This document shows, piece after piece, positions 1 to 8,800 of a stretch of DNA of 64,000 nucleotides. The notes under the pieces are model-generated. The model was not told where the DNA came from and made no database searches. It saw only the letters and a program-made list of their open reading frames with translations. The DNA is taken from assembly GCF_001428805.1 (NCBI RefSeq), contig NZ_LMIS01000001.1, forward strand, positions 3,575,908 through 3,639,907, read 5' to 3'. Both the position numbers and the translations under genes were made by a program. This DNA comes from Aeromicrobium sp. Root236 (GTDB taxonomy: Bacteria; Actinomycetota; Actinomycetes; Propionibacteriales; Nocardioidaceae). Numbering within the stretch: position 1 is the first letter of the stretch; every line of letters starts with the position of its first letter.

Positions 1-703
1 GGTTCTGCGCCGCGTTGATGCCGGCGAGGTAGGCGTCAGCGCCGTCGAGCAGTCGCTGGCCTTCGGCGCCGTTCTCGTCGGCGATGACCTGGAGCTGGTC
101 CTGCGCCTCCTTGGGTGTGTAGTAGGCCGAGCGGACCTGCGCCCGGTCCATCGCGATGTTGCCCGGCGTGCCGCCGACGAACTCCGCACCGCGGCCGGCG
201 CCGAGGTGGCGCAGCGCGTCCATCAGGAACATCCGGTCCTGCGTGCCGGCGAACCCGGCGCCGTACATCGTGTCCTCGTACGTCTTGCCGGTGATGTACG
301 GCACGCCGTACGCATCGCGCACGATCGTCACGCCAGCCTTGGGGGTCTCGGTGCTGACGACCTTCTCCGGCACGAAGCCGGCCTTCTTGTAGTCCTTGTC
401 GACCACGGCATCGGTGATCTGCGCCGGCGTGTGCTTCGCCAGGTCGTCGTACATCTCGAGCTGGTCGGCGTAGTTCTTCGGCGCGTTCTTGCCGTCCTTG
501 GCCACGAGCCCACCGCCGAGCAGCACCTGCGCAAGCTGCACCGCGTTGATCGAGCCGCGCTGCCCGGCGGGCACGATGTTGCGCACCGTGCCGTACGAGT
601 CGGCGGTCGCGGGGGAGGGCGTGGTGGTCGCAGCGGCGGCGGGAATCGTCGCGGCTGCGCCGACGGCCAGGACGCTGAAGACGGTGACGGCAAGACGACG
701 CAC
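1..703 (-). CDS. Penicillin acylase family protein (N-terminal part)
   Basis: Secreted N-terminal-nucleophile hydrolase precursor. Family members cleave amide bonds of penicillins, acyl-homoserine lactones or other acylated compounds after self-processing into two chains; the substrate cannot be told here. Only 234 residues are in the window, and the gene continues past the left edge. The GTG start has a GAGGAG ribosome site 7 bases upstream. Residues 1 to about 25 form an Arg-Arg-led signal peptide ending in Ala-rich sequence. The family signature lies at residues 128-163: VRDAYGVPYITG, then GFAGTQDRMFLMDALR. The catalytic Ser of the beta chain is outside the window. It is divergent from the propeller gene at 888, with the 18-bp regulatory element between the two starts. 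Family assignment is firm; function is inferred only. Confidence 0.85.
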   Translation of the reverse strand, partial: MRRLAVTVFSVLAVGAAATIPAAAATTTPSPATADSYGTVRNIVPAGQRGSINAVQLAQVLLGGGLVAKDGKNAPKNYADQLEMYDDLAKHTPAQITDAVVDKDYKKAGFVPEKVVSTETPKAGVTIVRDAYGVPYITGKTYEDTMYGAGFAGTQDRMFLMDALRHLGAGRGAEFVGGTPGNIAMDRAQVRSAYYTPKEAQDQLQVIADENGAEGQRLLDGADAYLAGINAAQN

Positions 704-793
704 GAAGGTGCTCCTCTGACTCAGAAAAGTGTTGCAGGTCACAACGATTGAAGGTGACACAGAGTTACACATTCGTCGAGCGGGCCGGTCGTA

Positions 794-835
794 CGTGCTG
801 GCACGGACGACACGTGGTCTCAGGATTCCTACTCT
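794..835 (+). promoter_or_regulatory. Shared palindrome-promoter element, copy 1
   Basis: CGTGCTGGCACGGACGAC at 794-811, then 18 bases, then TACTCT (830-835), which fits an actinobacterial -10 (TANNNT). The first 12 bases form an inverted repeat (CGTGC-TG-GCACG). Its centre would lie about 42 bases upstream of the predicted transcription start, the usual position of a class II activator site. It serves the propeller gene starting at 888. Identical 18-mers occur at 9688, 12478 and 19392. Confidence 0.7.
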
Positions 836-887
836 GGCTCCAGGCGGACGAGGCTGTCGTCCTGCCCTCGGCTGCAAGGGGATCGGC

Positions 888-3668
888 ATGCACTCGCACG
901 GTGGCATGAAACGGCGCGCCTGGAGGTCCGCGGCGGTCGCCGCGTTGATGGCGGCGAGTGCGCTCACGGTGGTGGGTGCGGCGGCCCGCGCTGCCAGTGC
1001 GGCCGACCCGGAGCCCGACCTGACGACGTCTCGCTGCGTCGAGGGGATCGGCTCCATCAGCTCTCCGGCCAACCTCTCCTCTCCGCCCTCTGAGTCGGCG
1101 TGGGACGGGGCGGGCAACCTGTGGCTTCTGGAGACCAACTCGCTCGACCGGATGTCGCCCAGCGGAGACATCCGGCAGTTCGCCCATGCGTTCGCGTTGC
1201 AGACCACGTTGATCGGTATGGCCGCCGGCGACGACGGCAACGTCTGGGTCAGTGATGCCATGGGCAACCGCGTCGGTCGCGTGACCCCGGCCGGGAAGGT
1301 CACGTGGTTCACCGCCGGCATGAGTGCTGGCGCCTTGCCGACCAGGATGACGACCGGGCCCGATGGCAACGTGTGGTTCATCGAGGTCGGCTCGCACTCG
1401 CTCGGGAGGATCACGCCTGACGGTGTCATCACCGAGTTCCCCCTCGGCGCTACCGGCACCGCGTACGACATCACGACGGGCCCCGACGGGAACCTCTGGT
1501 TCAGCGGTACGTTCGGAGGCGCGCCTGGCATCGGCCGCATGACTCCGACCGGAGCGGTCACGACATTCCCCGCGAGCGCGGCCGCTGCCTTGTCCGCGAT
1601 CACCACGGGCCCCGATGGCAACGTCTGGTTCAGTGCGGCCACTGGCGGCACCGTCGGGCGCGTCACGCCTGCGGGTGTCGTCACCGAGTTCACCGTGCCG
1701 CCATCGGGTCTGGTGGGCGGTGCGGGCGGTCCCTCCCCGTCCATCGCGGCAGGCCCTGACGGCAATGTCTGGTTCACCGATCAAGCCGGTGGCCGGATCG
1801 GGAAGGTGACGCCGGACGGCGACATGACCTTCTACACCGATGGCCTGAGAATCGATCAGCTCGGCACCGAGCTCTCCACGCAACCGGCGGCGATCCAGGC
1901 CGGTTCTGATGGCAACCTCTGGTTCACCGACGGCGGAAGCGCATTCGCCGCGGAGCGCGGGATCAACCGGATCACCCCGAGCGGCGTCATCACGCAGCGC
2001 GGAGCCTTCCGGCAGACGCCCGCGCTGAGTGACGTCACGCCAGGACCCGACGGGAACATCTGGTACACCGCCTCCGGCATCGGTCAGATCAGTCCGACCG
2101 GCCGGATCAAGGAGTTCCCGCTCGACGTCGCGGACTCCGGCGACCTGCCGTACGGCATCGCCAGCGGAGCTGACGGCAACCTCTGGTTCACCCAGCCGCT
2201 GCACGACCGGATCGGTCGCATCACTCCGGGCGGCACGATCACGTGGTTCAGCACCGGGATCACGGCTGGAAGTCACCCGTGGGCGATCACGGCCGGACCT
2301 GACGGCAACCTCTGGTTCACCGAGCACGGCAGCGACCGGATCGGTCGCATCACGCCTCAGGGTGTGGTGACCGAGTTCGAGTCCGGCGTCACGGCCGGCA
2401 GCGCACCTGTCGCCATCACAGCTGGTCCGGACGGCAACGTGTGGTTCACCGAGACCGCCGCGGTGGGGCGCATCACCCCGACCGGCCAGGTGACCGAGTT
2501 CGCCGTCACCGTCGGTTCGTCCGGCCAGTCAGCGCTGAACAGCATCGCGGCAGGACCCGATGGACGACTGTGGTTCACCGACCTGGCCGGCCGGGTCGGA
2601 CAGGTCACGACGTCCGGCACCGTCACCACTACCGAGCTGACCCCGACCGATGTCGGGCTCCCCGAGTACGAAGGTGTGCTCAACGGGGCCATCACCGTCG
2701 CGGACATTGTGGCGGCCGACGGCAGCCTATGGTTCTCGGTTCCCTCGTTGGGTCGGGTCGTCCGCGTGACGACGGGTGGCCAGTTCGCCGGCTTCAGCGC
2801 GATGGCGGATAACTACTTCGACGTCTCCAACCAGAGCCCGTTCACCGTGTTGGGGCTCAGCCAGCCGACGGCCCTCGCGCCTGGTGCAGACGGCAGCCTC
2901 TGGGTCACCGGTGCCTCGGGATTCTTCAAGGTCAACCACATCCATTCACCGGACACCGTGGGCGAGCCGTGCGAGCCGGACGAAGACGGCGACGGTTTGG
3001 TCGACGCCGACGACCCGAAGCCGTTCGACTCGGACGCTGACAATGACGGAAAGCTGGATGGTGTCGACAACTGTGTGTTGACGGCGAACCCGAACCAGGC
3101 TGATGCCGATGGTGACGGTGTGGGTGACGCGTGTGATCCCGCCGCTGTGGTCACGGGGCCTCGGACGGTGGGTCGTCTGTTGTCGGCCGCCACTGGTGCC
3201 TGGGACGTGAGTGGTTTGGACGTGACGTACGCCTGGATGCGGGGCGCCACGCCGATCGATGGTGCGACCAGCAAGACGTACCGGTTGACCACTGCGGATG
3301 CCCGTCGGGTGGTGTCGGTGAAGGTCGCCGCGACGCGTGGTGGTGATCCGGCTGGGAGTGCGACTGCTTCGGCCGGTGCGATCAGCAGCGCCAAGACCTC
3401 GACCGGGATCGTGCTGAACACCAAGACCCTCGACAGTGGGGATGCTCTGCGGGCGACGTTCACGGTCAAGGGCTACAAGGTGGTCCCGACGGGGACGATC
3501 AAGGTGTTCTATCGCGGGCGGGTGACTAGGACGATGAAGGTCAAGAACGGTCAGGTGTCGACGGTGTTCCACCCGACGGTGCGAGGCAAACACCTGCTGA
3601 CCGCGGTCTTCTACGGCGACACCGGCTACGCCTCGAGCCGCGCGAGCGTCTACGTCAGGGTCAACTAG
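888..3668 (+). CDS. Secreted beta-propeller (streptogramin-lyase-like) protein with TSP3 and Ig-like C-terminus, paralog A
   Basis: 926 residues. Signal peptide at 1-38 (cleavage near ASA-AD). Residues about 50-690 carry a dozen or so repeats of the type GPDGN(L/V)WFTE...IGRITP.G.VTEF, the blade motif of virginiamycin B lyase-like (COG4257) propellers. Residues about 691-751 are Asp-rich thrombospondin type 3 calcium loops (DADGDGVGDACD). Two Ig-like domains end the protein. The role is unknown; a surface or matrix function is more likely than antibiotic cleavage. Start 888 is chosen over an in-frame ATG at 906 because AAGGGG lies just upstream and the paralog at 12571 starts at the matching point. 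Its last ~590 bases are almost identical to those of the paralog. It is preceded by regulatory element copy 1 and followed by a strong hairpin. Confidence 0.85.
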   Translation: MHSHGGMKRRAWRSAAVAALMAASALTVVGAAARAASAADPEPDLTTSRCVEGIGSISSPANLSSPPSESAWDGAGNLWLLETNSLDRMSPSGDIRQFAHAFALQTTLIGMAAGDDGNVWVSDAMGNRVGRVTPAGKVTWFTAGMSAGALPTRMTTGPDGNVWFIEVGSHSLGRITPDGVITEFPLGATGTAYDITTGPDGNLWFSGTFGGAPGIGRMTPTGAVTTFPASAAAALSAITTGPDGNVWFSAATGGTVGRVTPAGVVTEFTVPPSGLVGGAGGPSPSIAAGPDGNVWFTDQAGGRIGKVTPDGDMTFYTDGLRIDQLGTELSTQPAAIQAGSDGNLWFTDGGSAFAAERGINRITPSGVITQRGAFRQTPALSDVTPGPDGNIWYTASGIGQISPTGRIKEFPLDVADSGDLPYGIASGADGNLWFTQPLHDRIGRITPGGTITWFSTGITAGSHPWAITAGPDGNLWFTEHGSDRIGRITPQGVVTEFESGVTAGSAPVAITAGPDGNVWFTETAAVGRITPTGQVTEFAVTVGSSGQSALNSIAAGPDGRLWFTDLAGRVGQVTTSGTVTTTELTPTDVGLPEYEGVLNGAITVADIVAADGSLWFSVPSLGRVVRVTTGGQFAGFSAMADNYFDVSNQSPFTVLGLSQPTALAPGADGSLWVTGASGFFKVNHIHSPDTVGEPCEPDEDGDGLVDADDPKPFDSDADNDGKLDGVDNCVLTANPNQADADGDGVGDACDPAAVVTGPRTVGRLLSAATGAWDVSGLDVTYAWMRGATPIDGATSKTYRLTTADARRVVSVKVAATRGGDPAGSATASAGAISSAKTSTGIVLNTKTLDSGDALRATFTVKGYKVVPTGTIKVFYRGRVTRTMKVKNGQVSTVFHPTVRGKHLLTAVFYGDTGYASSRASVYVRVN

Positions 3669-3685
3669 TCGCAGTTGCCTTTTGG

Positions 3686-3726
3686 GCAGCACGAATGGCC
3701 CGGTCATGCCGGGTTGTTCGTGCTGC
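3686..3726. terminator. Bidirectional terminator hairpin
   Basis: A 10-bp perfect outer stem (GCAGCACGAA / TTCGTGCTGC) with an inner CCCGG/CCGGG stem lies between two convergent genes that end at 3668 and 3736. No long T run is present, as is common in high-GC actinobacteria. Confidence 0.7.
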
Positions 3727-3735
3727 GTCGGGGCT

Positions 3736-5016
3736 TTAGGGTCGCCAGCGGTGGTTGCGTTGCCAGACGTCTCGGGGTTTGCGGATTTCGATGATGCCGT
3801 CGGGTGCTTGGCGGAATTGCCAGTTTTCGTCGTGGGCTTGGTGGTGGTGTCGGGAACACATGAGTGTCCCGTCGTCGATGTTGGTGGTGGCTCCGTCGAC
3901 CCAGTCGTCTCGCCAGTGGTGGCCTTCGCACCAGCCGGGTGGTGCTTCGCATCCGGGGGTGATGCAGCCGAGGTCGCGGTTGGCGATCGCGATCCGCTGA
4001 GCCGGGGTGAACAGTCGTTTGGCTCGGCCCATGTCCAGCGGGAGTGCTTTGCCGTCGAAGACCATGGGCAGGATGCCGTGGTTGCAGGCCAACCGGCGTA
4101 GCTCACCGGAGCTGATCCGCGTCCCGGTGGTCAGAGTCGCGGCGCCGACCTTCTTCTTGAGGTCGTCGAGGTCGATGTTGACGGTGATGACCGCCGGGGT
4201 GCCACCAGCAGTCGGGAGCTTGTCGGTGGGCAACCGTTCGATCAGATGGGCGAAGGCCCGACCCATGCGTTGTGGGTAGGTCAGCTCGTCCTGGTCCCGT
4301 TCTTGTTCTGGGGTGAGGTGGCGGCGGCGGGGTGCGGCGATCGCGTCGAGGGCTGCTTTGAGCATTTCCATGTGCAGGGCGGTCAACCGGCCACCGAACC
4401 GGCAGGTGCCGTCCTGGTCGTCAGCGGTCCACAGCTCGGTGCGCGCCCACGCCCGCCGTTCACGCAACCGAAGGGCTTCGTCCTCATCGGCGGCGGCGTC
4501 GGCGGGTTCCTTGAACGCATCACTGACACGCAGGGCGCGTTGGCGCAGGTCCTTGATCGGGAACCGCTTCGCATCAGCAATCAGGCTGGCCTCGCACGCC
4601 GCCCGCTGATCGGCGGTCACACCATCGGGCAGGTCAGCCATCGTGCCGGCGATCACCGCAGCCTGGGACTCGGCCAGCTCACCAGCGGCCAACGCATCCT
4701 CAGTCTTCGGCGCAGCGGACAACGCGTTCGCGACCCGCACCGACCGGTCGGCCTCGTACTTGTCGCGTCCGAACCCACGGGCCAGCACCTCACCGGTGCG
4801 GACCTTGTCACCCAACCCCGCATCCAACGCCCGTACAGCAGCGAGCTCCTGACCAGCGATCCGCGCCTTGAGCCGCCGCAACCGCTCGACCGCATGCCGC
4901 TGCATCGCCGGATCCAACGAGGCGTAAGCCTCGACCGGCATGTCGTCCAGGATCTGGTCGAGCGCGTCCAGGCAGCCCACCAGCGGTGGCGGTGCTGGGA
5001 CGAGCTCGGCGACCAT
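3736..5016 (-). CDS. DUF222 / HNH endonuclease domain protein (13E12 repeat family)
   Basis: 426 residues. The N-terminal and central part is the helical DUF222 region; the C-terminal part, about residues 345-405, holds an HNH nuclease motif (CITPGCEAPP, CEGHH, then N, C and RHHHQAH). The family is very abundant in actinobacteria, includes the M. tuberculosis 13E12 repeats, and has no firmly known role. I chose ATG 5016 over the longer frame to 5139 because a LexA box at 5031-5046 would otherwise be inside the gene. That box suggests induction by DNA damage, as reported for several mycobacterial 13E12 genes. It is a single gene, convergent with the propeller gene and in tandem behind the GIN-domain lipoprotein. 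Confidence 0.85.
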   Translation of the reverse strand: MVAELVPAPPPLVGCLDALDQILDDMPVEAYASLDPAMQRHAVERLRRLKARIAGQELAAVRALDAGLGDKVRTGEVLARGFGRDKYEADRSVRVANALSAAPKTEDALAAGELAESQAAVIAGTMADLPDGVTADQRAACEASLIADAKRFPIKDLRQRALRVSDAFKEPADAAADEDEALRLRERRAWARTELWTADDQDGTCRFGGRLTALHMEMLKAALDAIAAPRRRHLTPEQERDQDELTYPQRMGRAFAHLIERLPTDKLPTAGGTPAVITVNIDLDDLKKKVGAATLTTGTRISSGELRRLACNHGILPMVFDGKALPLDMGRAKRLFTPAQRIAIANRDLGCITPGCEAPPGWCEGHHWRDDWVDGATTNIDDGTLMCSRHHHQAHDENWQFRQAPDGIIEIRKPRDVWQRNHRWRP

Positions 5017-5030
5017 GATCCCCCGATCAC

Positions 5031-5046
5031 TAGAACATATGTTCGA
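5031..5046 (-). promoter_or_regulatory. LexA (SOS) box
   Basis: Read on the minus strand: TCGAACATATGTTCTA. This matches the actinobacterial SOS box TCGAAC-N4-GTTCGA with one mismatch, at the second-to-last base. It ends 14 bases before the start codon of the DUF222/HNH gene, so LexA bound there should block its expression. Confidence 0.75.
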
Positions 5047-5116
5047 CTGACCCCAATCTACAACAGACCTCCGACACTGTCCATGAACGAAAATCGAGGT
5101 GTGGACAAACCGTTTC

Positions 5117-5770
5117 TCAGTCGGATTGCTCCACGTCACCTGAACCGTTGAGGTCCTTCGTCACGGCCGGATCGCCGCGATACTCGACGTCACCGGAGCC
5201 GTCCGTACGAAGGTCGAGACTGGCCTCGACCCAGAGGTCGGTGTCGCCCGAGCCCTTCGTGCTGACCTGCGCGTCAGCCGATGACAGGTGCCCGAGGTCG
5301 AGATCGCCCGAGCCGCGCTGGTCGACCGTCAGCTGCTGTGTCGTGCCGGTGAGCTCGAGATCCCCCGAGCCGTCTGCCTCCACGGCCAGTGCGTCGCTGT
5401 CGATGCCCTTGGCCGAGACGTCGCCGGAGCCGGAGCTGCCGAGGGCGTCGAGGCTCGGGACGTCGACCTCGACGACCGCGTGGGTGACGCCGTGGGTGAC
5501 GTGCAGTGTGCCGTCACGGACCTCGGTGCGTACGTCGTCGACCACCTTCTTGGGCGCGACGACCTGCACGTGCAGCGGCCGTCCTACGCGGATCCGCACG
5601 TCGGCCGAGCTGTCGTTGGTGACGTGCGTGAACGCGGCGACGTCGCGCGCGTCGGTCGTCTTCGGCCCGTCGTCCGCGCACCCGGAGAGCGCGACGGCGG
5701 CGACGGAGGTGAGTACGCCTGCGGTGACCCAGCGTCGGGCCGTTCGGTTGACTGCTGTGGATGAGGTCAT
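5117..5770 (-). CDS. GIN-domain (DUF2807) lipoprotein
   Basis: 217 residues. The signal sequence ends in a lipobox (LSGC, Cys at about 31), so the protein is probably anchored on the outer face of the membrane. The rest is a DUF2807-type (head GIN) beta-helix: short strands punctuated by six GSGD turns (SGSGDVSAKG, ADGSGDLELTG, QRGSGDLDLG and so on). The family is called a putative adhesin but has no proven role. ATG at 5770. Downstream on the same strand, about 100 bases away, is the DUF222/HNH gene, which has its own LexA-controlled promoter. A hairpin at 5822 separates it from the large gene upstream. Confidence 0.8.
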   Translation of the reverse strand: MTSSTAVNRTARRWVTAGVLTSVAAVALSGCADDGPKTTDARDVAAFTHVTNDSSADVRIRVGRPLHVQVVAPKKVVDDVRTEVRDGTLHVTHGVTHAVVEVDVPSLDALGSSGSGDVSAKGIDSDALAVEADGSGDLELTGTTQQLTVDQRGSGDLDLGHLSSADAQVSTKGSGDTDLWVEASLDLRTDGSGDVEYRGDPAVTKDLNGSGDVEQSD

Positions 5771-5821
5771 GGGTCAACCGTAGGAACGATCCGCGGCCAG
5801 GTCAGTGGGGCCGAATCCCGG

Positions 5822-5851
5822 CTTTGCGGTGGGTCTAGGCCCACCGCAAAG
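5822..5851 (-). terminator. Terminator hairpin after the FG-GAP/Ig gene
   Basis: A perfect 12-bp inverted repeat (CTTTGCGGTGGG / CCCACCGCAAAG) around a 6-base loop, 24 bases past the stop codon of the minus-strand gene ending at 5875. No T run follows. Confidence 0.65.
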
Positions 5852-5874
5852 TCGACGTCACCTGTTGCGCGGGC

Positions 5875-8800
5875 TCACAGGACGATCAGCCCGAGCGTGA
5901 ACCAGTTTCGCGTCGCCGGGGTGGGATCGGTGTTGCCGGCCGGGTCGATCGCGCGTACGGCGAAGGTGTGATTGCCCAGGAGCGCATTCGTGTACGTCTT
6001 GGGGCTCGAGCAGGCCTGCCACGCGCCACCCTCGAGCTGACACTGGAAGCTCGAGCCGCCCTCGGAGGAGGTGAACGCGAGTGTCGCCTTCATCGTCAGG
6101 CTCAACGGCGACGGTCCGCTGGTGATCGTCGTCTGCGGCGGCGTGGTGTCGATGATCCAGTCGCGAGTGGCGGTCGTCGGGTCGACGTTGCCGGCCAGGT
6201 CCGTCGCTCGTACGGCGAACGTGTGGCTGCCTTCACCGAGGGGGCCGAACGTGTCGCCCGACTCGCACGGCACGAAGGAGCCCGCATCGACCTTGCACTC
6301 GAACGTCGACGGCTCGTTCGCCGAGAAGGTGAACGTCGGCTTGACCTGGTTGCTGAGATCCGCCGGCCCGGAGTCGATCACGGTCTTCGGCGGGGTGGCG
6401 TCGACCTTGATGGTGAACGTACGGCTGGCCGGGGTCGCGTCGGTGTTGCCCGCCGCGTCGGTGGCGCGTGCCTCGAACGTGTGGCTGCCGTTGCCGAGCA
6501 ACGCCGTCGTGTAGGGCGACGCGCACGGTCCGAAGTCGGCATCGTCGACCCGGCACTCGAGCGTGGCTCCTGACTCCGGCGAGCTGAAGCCGAACGTCGG
6601 CGTCTGGTCGTCGATCGTGCCGGTCGGTCCGGACGTCATGCTGGTGTCCGGCGCGTTCGTGTCGACCGTGAACGTGCGACTGACTGGCGGGCTTTCCACG
6701 TTGCCTGCCGGGTCGATTGAACGTACCTGGAAGGTGTGCTCACCGTCAGGCTCCGCGGGGGAGGTGTAGGGCGAGGTGCAGGGACCGAACGACCTGGGCG
6801 ACACTCGGCACTCGAACGTGCTGTCCGCGTCCGACGTCGCGAAGGTGAACGTCGGAGTGGGGTCGTTGATCAGGCCGCTCGGGCCTCCGGTGATCCCCGT
6901 GACCCGTGCGGTGGTGTCGACCGTGAATGTGCGCTTGGCCGGCGTCGGGTCGACGTTGCCGGCAGCGTCGATCGCCCGCAGCTCGAACGTGTGCTGGCCG
7001 TCGCTCAACGCTGCGGTCGTCTCCGGCGACGCACACGCGGCGAACGGCTTGTCGTCGACGTGGCACTCGTACGTCGCCGCATCAGACGTGGCGTCCCAAC
7101 CGAACTCGGGCGTGTTGTCGTTGATGAGCCCGCTCGGTCCGGAGTTGATCGTGGTGTCCGGCGGGGCCGTGTCGACCCGGAACGTGCGCTCGGCTGGGTC
7201 GGGGTCGACGTTGCCGATGGAGTCAGTTGCGCGCACGGCGACGACGTGTTCGCCGTCGGCAAGCTGAGGGAACGTGTGCGGTGGCGTGCATGCCGCGAAG
7301 GCCGCGTCGTCGACTCGGCACTCGAATGTCGAGTCGGGCTTGGACGAGGTGAACCCGACCGTCGGCGTGTTGTCGTTCGTCACGGTGCCCGGAGCTGACG
7401 TGATCGAAGTGGTCGGCGGGTTCCGGTCGACCGTGAACGACCGAGTTGCCGGCGTCGGGTCGACATTGCCCGCAGCATCCCGTGCCCGCACCTGGAACGT
7501 GAAGTCGCTGCCACCGAGAAGGCCGGTGTCGTACGGCGAGGTGCATGGGTTGAAGCGTGCGTCGTCGAGTCGGCACTCGAATGTCACACCCGGTTCGGGT
7601 GAGGTGAACGTGAAGGTTGGTGTGTTGTCGCTTGTCGGGCCGTCCGGGCCACCCGTGATCGACGTGTCGGCTGCGACCGTGTCGACGGTGAACGTACGGG
7701 TGTCCGGCACCGGCTGGACGTTGCCGAGCGAGTCGATCGCGCGGACGGACACCGTGTGCTCACCGTCTGGCAGCTCCGAGGTCGTGAACGGCGAGTCGCA
7801 GGCCGTGAAGTCCCCGCCGTCGACTCGGCACTCGAACGTCGCGTCGGACTGGATCGACTGGAAGGTGAATGTCGGCGTCGCATCGTTCGTCGGCCCGCTG
7901 GGACCATCGGTGAAGTACGCCTGGGACGGCGTGGTGTCGACGTTGTAGTCACGGGTGGCCGGCGTCGGGTCGACGTTGCCCGCAGTGTCGGTCGCACGTA
8001 CCTCGAAGGTGTGCGGCCCGTTGTCCACGCGAGCCGGGAACTGCCAGGGCGAGGTGCAGGCTTCGAACGGCTCGTCGACGTCCCTGCGGCACTCGAATGT
8101 CGACCCTGCCTGGGACGAGGTGAACGTAAACGTGGGCGTGTCTTGGTTGGTCAGACCGTCCGGCCCGCCGGTGATCGTGGTGTTCGGCGCGGTGATGTCC
8201 ACGGTGAACGTACGGCTCGCGGGGGTCGGGTCGATGTTGCCTGTGGGATCGGTCGCGCGCACCTCGAACGTCCTTGTCCCGGCGACAAAGGGGCCTGTCG
8301 TGTACGGCGAGGTACACGCCGTGAATGGCTGGTCACTGTGGGGACGGCACTCGAATGTCGATCCCGCCTTCGACGACGTGAAGGTGAACGTCTGCGTGGC
8401 CTCATTGGTCGGCCCGCTCGGACCGGCCGTGATGGTCGTGTCCGGCGCGGCGCGAGTGTTCAGGAGTACCGCGATGCCGCCAGCGCTCTGGGTCCTCGAG
8501 GCGTAGTTGCCCGCCACGAGATCTGGTTCGTGATCGGCGTTGACGTCTGCGATCACCACCGACTGAGCGCCACCAAAGGTTGGGAACTGCGTCTCGTCTC
8601 CGAACGTTCCGTCGCCGTTGCCGTGCAGCACGTGGACGGTGCCGTCGGGAGCCTCCGTGCCGTTTTCTGCGACCGCGAGGTCGGAGTGAGAGTCGTCGTT
8701 CAGGTCAGCGACCGCGACGTCAAATGCGTGGGGAATCGCGTACGTGGTGGGCGCAGCGAAACTTCCTCCGGCCGCACCGAGCAGAACGGTGACCCCGACG

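Noticed and set aside
888..3668. Antibiotic resistance by virginiamycin B lyase
   Set aside because: Only the propeller repeat is shared. The protein is secreted, three times longer, and carries TSP3 and Ig domains, so streptogramin inactivation is not supported.
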